Assembly (NCBI GenBank): GCA_027079895.1
Contig: JALWUZ010000765.1
Location: 1 to 10,320 of the forward strand
Direction of reading: 5' to 3'
From: Anaerolineae bacterium
GTDB taxonomy: Bacteria; Chloroflexota; Anaerolineae; B4-G1
DNA: 10,320 nt
Shown: positions 5,184-10,320 of the stretch, one piece after another
Layout of the letters: every line of letters starts with the position of its first letter
Numbering within the stretch: the first letter of the stretch is position 1
Program-made: the position numbers and the translations under genes
The notes under the pieces: generated by a model
What the model was told of the DNA's origin: nothing
The model's input: only the letters and a program-made list of their open reading frames with translations
Databases searched by the model: none

Positions 5184-7304
5184 TCAAACGATCTTCGCCA
5201 GGTCAGCGGCGGTGTAGGGCTTGAGCACCACGTCCCGAACGCCGAAGGCCATCAGTTCCGTCGCCCGCTCGACGCGCAGGCTGGAAGCGACCACCACGGC
5301 CCGGTCGGCGGTGCCTTCGGAGTCCAGCAGGCGGAGCACCTTCTTCACGTCCCCGTGCCGCAGCACGTTGTCCACCAGGATGACGTCGAAGGCGGTGGGG
5401 TCCACCAGGCCGTCGGCGGAGCGGGCGACGGTGTTGCCGTTGTCGGTCAGCAGCGTCTCGGCGAAGCGGCTCCACACGTCGTCGTCGTCCACGATGAGGA
5501 ACGCCTTGCCCGATGGCAGTTCCGCCGCCGGCAGCGGGGAGTCGTAGACCGGGATGAGCAACTCGAAGACCGCGCCGCCGTCGGGTCCGTTGGAGGCCAG
5601 CACCTGCCCTTCGATCTGCTTGATGATCTGCAAGCAGGCGGAAAGCCCCAGTCCGGCGTGCTTGACCCCTTTGGTGGTGTAGAAGGCGGCCCAAATCTTG
5701 TCCAGTTCCTCCTCCGGGATGCCGGGGCCGTTGTCGGCGATGCGGACGGCGACGAAACGGCGGTCGTCGGTCGGCGCGATGGTGACGGTGATGCGCTGCT
5801 CCTCCTGTCCCTCCGTCGCCTCCAGCGCGTTCTTCAGGATGTAGCCGAAGGCGCGGTTCAACTGGGTGGTGTCCGCCCGCACCAGCGGCAGGTCGTCGGC
5901 GACCTGGTACTCGATGATCTCGTCGGGGATGCCCATCCCAACGACGGTGTCCACGAGCACGTCGTCCACCATCGCCGGGCGCGGCTTCTCCTCGCGGGCG
6001 GGGCCGATCAGGTGCTCCTGCACGGAGATGATCAGGCGTGCGCTGTCCTCGATCATCTCCAGGTCTTCCAGCATGGACTCGATGGCCTTGCGGTCGGCGT
6101 CCAACTCCTCCAACTCCTCCCGCAGGAGTTCCGCGCTGGTGGTGATGGGCAACGCCTTGTTGCCAATCCAGTGGATGGCCTCGATGGTGGCGGTGGCGAT
6201 CGCCTCGAAAGTCTTGGTGCGCACCAACTCGGCGTGGGCGGCCTCCAACTCTTTCAGCAACTTCGCGTTGCGGATGGCGACGGCCAACTGGTCGGCCATC
6301 GCCTGCAAGGAGGTGATGTCGTCGTCGGTGAAGGCGGCCTCCTCGACGCTCTGGACGGTGATGGCGCCGATGACCTCGTCCCGGAAGATGAGCGGCAGGG
6401 CCATCTCGGAGCGGGTGTGGGGCAGGTAGGGGTTCTTGAAGTGGACCGGCTCCTCCCCCACGTCCAGGGCGATGCGGGCTTTGCGCTGACCGGTGGCCGC
6501 GCCGATCATCGAGTGGCCGTCCACCCGCAGTTTGTGCCCCTCGGCGACCATCTTCGCCCCGGCCTCGCCGCGCCCGGCCTTCAGCACCGCCCACTCGCCG
6601 GTCTCGTCAATGAGGAACACGCCGGCGTAGTAGAAGCCGTACACGTCGCAGATGATGTCAACGGTCTTGTTGAGCAGTTCGTCCAGGTCGAGGATGGAGG
6701 TCACGTCCCGTCCGACCTGGGCGGCGGCCGCCAGGAGGCGAGTCCTGCGCTCCGCCCGCGCCAGCAACTTGCGGTTCTGGGCATGGAGGCGGGCGTTGCG
6801 GATGGCGACGGCCAACTGGTCGGCCATCGTCTGCAGGACGGTGATGTCGTCGTCGGTGAAGGCGGCCTCTTCGGTGCTCTGCACCGTCAACGCGCCGATG
6901 ACCTCATCCCCAAAGATGAGCGGCAGGGCCATCTCGGAGCGGGTGTAGGGCAGATGGGGGTTCTTGAAGTGGACCGGCTCCTCCCCCACGTCCAGGGCGA
7001 TGAGGGCCTTGCGCTGGCCGGTGGCCGCGCCGATCATCGAGTGGCCGTCCACCCGCAGTTTGTGCCCCTCGGCGATCATCTTCGCCCCGGCCTCGCCGCG
7101 CCCGGCCCGCAGGACGGCCCACTCGCCGGTCTCGTCAATGAGGAACACGCCGGCGTAGTAGAAGCCGAACTCATCGCAGATGATGTCCACCGTCTGCTCC
7201 AAGAGCAGGTCGGGGTCGAGGATCGAGGTGATGCTCCGGCCCACTTTGGCGGCGGCCTGGAGCAGAGTCGCCCGTCGTTCGGCTAAAGCGGTCTGGTTTT
7301 GCAT
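5184..7304 (-). CDS. GAF-GAF-histidine kinase-receiver hybrid protein
   Basis: The product is a 706-residue cytosolic hybrid kinase without membrane segments. Two GAF domains (about 13-175 and 184-348) repeat at exactly 176 residues. A dimerisation region follows with a probable phospho-acceptor His378 in an unusual box, EAIHWIGNKALPI. The ATPase domain shows an N-box (NRAFGYILKNALEA, 483-496), G1 (DNGPGIP, 524-530), the FYTTK motif (541-545) and G2 (GLGL, 551-554). Residues about 600-706 are a receiver: acidic Asp606-609, phospho-acceptor Asp645 (VILVDN), Ser674/675 and Lys695 before Pro. The kinase probably senses a small cytosolic ligand or redox state through GAF, autophosphorylates and passes phosphate to its own receiver or the neighbouring one. 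GAGGAGAAG supports the start, 18 nt after the receiver gene. The ligand is not readable, and no cysteine placed for bilin attachment was noticed. Confidence 0.92.
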   Translation of the reverse strand: MQNQTALAERRATLLQAAAKVGRSITSILDPDLLLEQTVDIICDEFGFYYAGVFLIDETGEWAVLRAGRGEAGAKMIAEGHKLRVDGHSMIGAATGQRKALIALDVGEEPVHFKNPHLPYTRSEMALPLIFGDEVIGALTVQSTEEAAFTDDDITVLQTMADQLAVAIRNARLHAQNRKLLARAERRTRLLAAAAQVGRDVTSILDLDELLNKTVDIICDVYGFYYAGVFLIDETGEWAVLKAGRGEAGAKMVAEGHKLRVDGHSMIGAATGQRKARIALDVGEEPVHFKNPYLPHTRSEMALPLIFRDEVIGAITVQSVEEAAFTDDDITSLQAMADQLAVAIRNAKLLKELEAAHAELVRTKTFEAIATATIEAIHWIGNKALPITTSAELLREELEELDADRKAIESMLEDLEMIEDSARLIISVQEHLIGPAREEKPRPAMVDDVLVDTVVGMGIPDEIIEYQVADDLPLVRADTTQLNRAFGYILKNALEATEGQEEQRITVTIAPTDDRRFVAVRIADNGPGIPEEELDKIWAAFYTTKGVKHAGLGLSACLQIIKQIEGQVLASNGPDGGAVFELLIPVYDSPLPAAELPSGKAFLIVDDDDVWSRFAETLLTDNGNTVARSADGLVDPTAFDVILVDNVLRHGDVKKVLRLLDSEGTADRAVVVASSLRVERATELMAFGVRDVVLKPYTAADLAKIV
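6261..7268 (-). repeat. Tandem GAF modules within the second hybrid kinase
   Basis: Two GAF modules repeat at a 528-nt period. One DNA block is identical for 58 nt between 6490-6547 and 7018-7075. Another is identical for 50 nt between 6445-6494 here and 9379-9428 in the first kinase. This points to recent duplication, gene conversion or strong constraint. Confidence 0.85.
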
Positions 7305-7322
7305 AGCAATCTTCTCCTCTCT

Positions 7323-7721
7323 TCAGTCTCCAAGAATCTCGTGGACGAGTTCGATCAGCCCGGCCTCGCGCCCTTTGACGAAGTAGGCCCGCGCTCCGCC
7401 GGCGACGGCCTTCTTGGCCCGCGAGACTTCGTCGAAGGCGGTCAGGACGATGACCGGCAGGTCGGGCGTGAGCGCCAACAGGCGGCTCAACAACTCCAGC
7501 CCGGCGTCGGGGTCGTCATGCCCCTCGAAGTTGGGCATGTTCAGGTCCAGGATGGCGATGTCGAAAGGCTCGCCCTCGTCCAACGCCTCCTGGAACAGTT
7601 CCAATCCCTCCTGGACATCGCCGGCGGTCTCCACGTCGAAGCCGGCCCGCATGAGCGTCTTTTCCAGGCTCCGCCGGACCAGCCTCTCGTCGTCCACCAA
7701 CAGGATTTTGATGTCTTCCAT
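7323..7721 (-). CDS. Stand-alone receiver (single-domain response regulator)
   Basis: This 132-residue protein consists of a receiver domain only. The acidic pair is Asp10/Asp11 (ILLVDDE), the phospho-acceptor is Asp59 (IAILDLNMP), the switch residue is Thr94 (IVLTAFDE) and the conserved lysine is Lys116 (AYFVKG). Pro normally follows that lysine; here it is Gly, a mild departure that may affect the beta5-alpha5 partner surface. An insertion (NFEGHDDPDAG, 64-74) lengthens the loop after beta3. There is no output domain, so it should act as a phosphate shuttle or by protein contact, in the manner of CheY or Spo0F. It lies between two hybrid kinases (39 nt after the first, 18 nt before the second) and is very likely their shared partner. 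AAAGGA precedes the ATG at a normal distance. Confidence 0.93.
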   Translation of the reverse strand: MEDIKILLVDDERLVRRSLEKTLMRAGFDVETAGDVQEGLELFQEALDEGEPFDIAILDLNMPNFEGHDDPDAGLELLSRLLALTPDLPVIVLTAFDEVSRAKKAVAGGARAYFVKGREAGLIELVHEILGD

Positions 7722-7760
7722 AATTTCAGTCCTTTCTCTTGTTTTACGCCTCTACTCGGC

Positions 7761-10214
7761 CTATTCTCCCGTCTCCTCGGCGGTCGCGTCGGCGATGGGC
7801 AGATGGACGCTGAAGGTGGTGCCCACGCCGACCTCGCTTTCGACGGTGATACGCCCGCCCAATTGTCCCACAATCTGCGCACAGGCCGGAAGCCCCAGGC
7901 CGGTTCCTCCGCGGTCGCCTTTGGTCGTGTAGAAGGCGACCCAAATCTTGTCCAGTTGGTCGGCGGGGATGCCGACGCCGCTGTCGGTCACGTCCACCAC
8001 GACGAAGCCCGGCTCATCGGAGCGGCGGGCCCAGATGAACAGCCGCTTCTCCTCGGAGTCGTACATCGCCTCCATCGCGTTCTTGATGAGGTTGATGAAG
8101 ACCCGGCTCAACTGCGAGCGGTCGGCCCAGACCGGCGGCAGGTCGTCCTCGAACAGCATGCGCACCACCTCTTTGGGGATGCCCATCGAGTTGACCGTCT
8201 CGGTCAGCATTTCGTCCAGGGCGACCAGCGTCCGTTTCCGCTTGCGGGCCGGGCCGATGAGGTCCTCTTTGATGTTCAGGATGGAGCGTGCGCTGCTCTC
8301 GATGATCTCCAAATCCTCGAAGACCGATTCGACGGTCAGCATTTTGCGCAGTCGCCGCAGGGGATAGCGGCCCAACTCGGCCTGAATCTCCTGGGGTGGG
8401 TAGCCGCGCCGGGCGAGTTCCTCCCCGGACTCGGCCAGCAGTTGGGCGAAGGGGTGTTCCCGCGCCTCCGGCGGCAGCATCTCGACGACGGCACTCGCCA
8501 GGGCGATGAAACGCGCGAAGTCCTCGGTGACGCGGGCCACGCTGCCCGGCACCGGCGCGGCCTTGTTCCCTACCCAGTGGATGGCCTCGCCGGTGGCGGT
8601 GGCGATCGCCTCGAAAGTCTTGGCCTGCACCAACTCGGCGTGGGCGGACTCCAACTCCTTCAGCAACTTCGCGTTGTTGATCGCCACCGCCAGTTGGTCG
8701 GCCATCGCCTGCAAGGCCGTCACGTCGTCGTCGTTGAAGGCGGCTTCCTCGGTGCTCTGCACCGTCAGGGCCCCAATCGCCTCGCTCCCCACGATGAGCG
8801 GCAGGGCCATCTCGGAGCGGGTGTGGGGGAGGTGCGGGTTTTTGAAGTGAACCGGCTCCTCTCCAACGTCCAGGGCGATGCGGGCCCTTTTCTGGCGGAT
8901 GGCGGTGCCAATCATCGAGAGTCCCCCGACCTTCAGTTTGTGCCCTTCGGCGACCATCGCCGCGCCGGCCTCGCCGCGCCCGGCCTTCAACACCGCCCAT
9001 TCGCCGCTCTCGTCCACCAGGAACACGCCGGCGTAGTAGAAGCCGTAGGCGTCGCAGATGATGTCCACCGTCTTGCTCAACAACTCGTCCAGGTCGAGGA
9101 TGGAGGTGACGCTCTGCCCGACTTTGGCCGCCGCCGCCAGCAGCCGGGCGCGCCGCTCCGTCTGGGCCAGGAGTTTCTGATTTTGCAGGTGCAGGCGGGC
9201 GTTGCGGATGGCGATCGCCAGTTGATCCGCCATCGCCTGCAACGCCGTCACGTCGTCGTCGCTGAAAGCGGCCTCTTCGGTGCTCTGGACGGTGATGGCG
9301 CCGATGACCTCGTCCCCGGCGATGAGCGGCAGGGCCATTTCGGAGCGGGTGTTGGGCAGGTAGGGGTTCTTGAAGTGAACCGGCTCCTCCCCCACGTCCA
9401 GGGCGATGCGGGCTTTGCGCTGACCGGTAGCCGCGCCGATCATCGAGTGGCCGTCCACCTTCAATTTGTGGCCAGCGGCGACCATCTTCGCGCCCGCCTC
9501 GCCGCGCCCGGCCTTCAGCACCGCCCACTCGCCGGTCTCGTCAATGAGGAACACGCCGGCGTAGTAGAAGCCGAACTCGTCGCAGATGACGTCCACCGTC
9601 GTCTTCAGGAGCGTATCCAGGTCGAGGATGGAGACGATGCTCCGCCCGACCTTCGACCCGGCCTTCAGCAGGCGGACCCGGCGTTGGGCCTGTTCCAGCA
9701 ACTGGGTGTTCTGGGCGATCAGTTCGGCGTTCCGCTCCAGGGCGTGGGTCAGTTCGCGGACTTTGCTTTCCAGCCGGGCGACCAGCACCTGCTGATAGTC
9801 CTCCCGTCGGCGGCCCTGGTCGTCCTGCGGTTTCTCCCGCGCCCCTTCGAGAAAGGCACGCACCTGGTCCTCGAAAGCGTCGGGGTCAATGGGTTTGGAA
9901 AGGTAGCCGTCGCACCCGGCGACGAGGGCCCGCTCGCGCACGTCACCGGTCACGTCGGCGGTCAGCGCGATGACGGGCGTGTCAGGCAGCAGCGACTTGA
10001 GGCGGGTGGCGACCTCGTATCCGGTCAGGTCGGGCATGTGCATGTCCACCAGGACGAGGTCGGGGCGGATTTTGGTGGCCATTTCGATGCCGGTCAAGCC
10101 GTCCTGGGCCTCCAGGACATCGTACCGGTGGAACAGCAGTCGCTTGACCAGCGTGCGGACGTGGGCGACGTCATCAATGCACAGAATTTTGGGGCGACCA
10201 GCGGCCTGGTTCAT
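7761..10214 (-). CDS. Receiver-GAF-GAF-histidine kinase hybrid protein
   Basis: The product is an 817-residue cytosolic protein, first in its operon. Residues 1-125 are a receiver with Asp14/Asp15, phospho-acceptor Asp57 (LVLVDMHMPD), Thr85 and Lys107-Pro. A coiled coil follows (about 135-180). GAF domains span about 181-345 and 357-518, again with a 176-residue period. The phospho-acceptor is probably His546 in EAIHWVGNKAAPV. About 52 residues absent from the sister kinase separate it from the second dimerisation helix (EDLEIIESSARSIL, from 633). The ATPase domain carries an N-box (SRVFINLIKNAMEA), G1 (DSGVGIP, 744-750), FYTTK (761-765) and a classical G2 (GGTGLGL). A receiver placed N-terminally suggests that phosphate from another kinase tunes its activity. 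AGGAGGG lies 13 nt before the ATG, rather far, but no closer in-frame start exists. A promoter lies about 40 nt upstream. Confidence 0.92.
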   Translation of the reverse strand: MNQAAGRPKILCIDDVAHVRTLVKRLLFHRYDVLEAQDGLTGIEMATKIRPDLVLVDMHMPDLTGYEVATRLKSLLPDTPVIALTADVTGDVRERALVAGCDGYLSKPIDPDAFEDQVRAFLEGAREKPQDDQGRRREDYQQVLVARLESKVRELTHALERNAELIAQNTQLLEQAQRRVRLLKAGSKVGRSIVSILDLDTLLKTTVDVICDEFGFYYAGVFLIDETGEWAVLKAGRGEAGAKMVAAGHKLKVDGHSMIGAATGQRKARIALDVGEEPVHFKNPYLPNTRSEMALPLIAGDEVIGAITVQSTEEAAFSDDDVTALQAMADQLAIAIRNARLHLQNQKLLAQTERRARLLAAAAKVGQSVTSILDLDELLSKTVDIICDAYGFYYAGVFLVDESGEWAVLKAGRGEAGAAMVAEGHKLKVGGLSMIGTAIRQKRARIALDVGEEPVHFKNPHLPHTRSEMALPLIVGSEAIGALTVQSTEEAAFNDDDVTALQAMADQLAVAINNAKLLKELESAHAELVQAKTFEAIATATGEAIHWVGNKAAPVPGSVARVTEDFARFIALASAVVEMLPPEAREHPFAQLLAESGEELARRGYPPQEIQAELGRYPLRRLRKMLTVESVFEDLEIIESSARSILNIKEDLIGPARKRKRTLVALDEMLTETVNSMGIPKEVVRMLFEDDLPPVWADRSQLSRVFINLIKNAMEAMYDSEEKRLFIWARRSDEPGFVVVDVTDSGVGIPADQLDKIWVAFYTTKGDRGGTGLGLPACAQIVGQLGGRITVESEVGVGTTFSVHLPIADATAEETGE
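8661..9674 (-). repeat. Tandem GAF modules within the first hybrid kinase
   Basis: Two copies of a module of about 165 residues sit 176 residues (528 nt) apart. Both start at a GSKVG/AAKVG helix and share CDxxGFYYAGVFL, AVLKAGRGEAGA, IALDVGEEPVHFKNP and RSEMALPLI. The second copy differs in the middle: GGLSMIGTAIRQKR replaces DGHSMIGAATGQRK. The modules are closely related, at DNA level too, to those at 6261-7268. Confidence 0.85.
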
Positions 10215-10252
10215 AGTCGAGCGTGTGCCCTCCTGGGACTTACGGGAGCATA

Positions 10253-10280
10253 ATTATAACCTGTTTTTCTCATATTACAA
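10253..10280 (-). promoter_or_regulatory. Probable sigma-70-type promoter of the signalling operon
   Basis: On the minus strand, TTGTAA (10275-10280) and a perfect TATAAT (10253-10258) are separated by 16 nt in an AT-rich island that stands out from the GC-rich surroundings. It lies about 40 nt upstream of the first hybrid kinase start. No operator was recognised. Confidence 0.65.
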
Positions 10281-10320
10281 TCTCAACCGGCGGAACGGCG
10301 GCTGAGTTGTCTTCTCCCGA

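Noticed and set aside
5013..7286. A 757-codon plus-strand open frame opposite the second kinase
   Set aside because: It is an antisense shadow of the GAF/kinase gene, with the same repetitive composition, no domain and no sensible start context.
5184..10214. Phytochrome-like or cyclic-nucleotide-binding GAF identity
   Set aside because: I see no bilin-attachment cysteine context, no PHY domain and no NKFDE-type motif. The ligand is left open.
7299..10253. A 984-codon plus-strand open frame opposite the first kinase and the lone receiver
   Set aside because: It runs across two well-supported minus-strand genes and mirrors their GAF repeats as low-complexity Val/Gly/Asp/Gln-rich peptide with no recognisable domain. 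This is expected when codon third positions are mostly G or C.

Overview
The window is GC-rich (roughly two thirds G+C by eye). Every gene I can support lies on the minus strand, so transcription runs from position 10320 towards position 1. The best guess for the host is a member of Chloroflexota, possibly Anaerolineae-like. Two things support this: multi-GAF histidine kinases with a highly uniform GAF type, and a secreted protein ending in a YLPLIL-type tail that I associate with that phylum. This is inference; there is no rRNA or phylogenetic marker here.

Unit 1 (about 10280 down to 3271) reads as one operon. A TTGTAA-16-TATAAT promoter precedes a REC-GAF-GAF-histidine kinase. A stand-alone receiver follows, then a GAF-GAF-histidine kinase-REC protein. 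Next come a small basic-tailed protein of unknown function and a fused FAD/[2Fe-2S] subunit of the molybdenum-hydroxylase type. Gaps are 39, 18, 46 and 4 nt. The unit ends in two hairpins; the second is followed directly by six T residues and makes a convincing intrinsic terminator. The two kinases share four near-identical GAF modules. The three receivers have no DNA-binding output domain in this window, so the relay must act through protein contacts or a regulator encoded elsewhere. The neighbouring flavin/iron-sulfur protein has no catalytic molybdopterin subunit in view. A redox-linked signalling role is an attractive but unproven reading.

Unit 2 (about 3112 down to the left edge) starts at a near-consensus promoter, TTGACA-17-TATGTT. 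It encodes a 76-residue charged protein, a secreted clan-A glycoside hydrolase-like protein with C-terminal beta-type domains, and the first 232 residues of a GT4 glycosyltransferase resembling sucrose-phosphate synthases. Gaps are 1-2 nt, so translational coupling is likely. The unit looks devoted to carbohydrate metabolism, with a secreted hydrolase and a cytosolic glycosyltransferase.

The only sizeable gene-free stretch (3046-3360) is dense with signals. It holds the terminator and its sister hairpin, a tandem plus inverted 19-bp repeat resembling a REP element, and the unit 2 promoter and ribosome binding site. No tRNA, rRNA, CRISPR, insertion sequence or transposase was seen.
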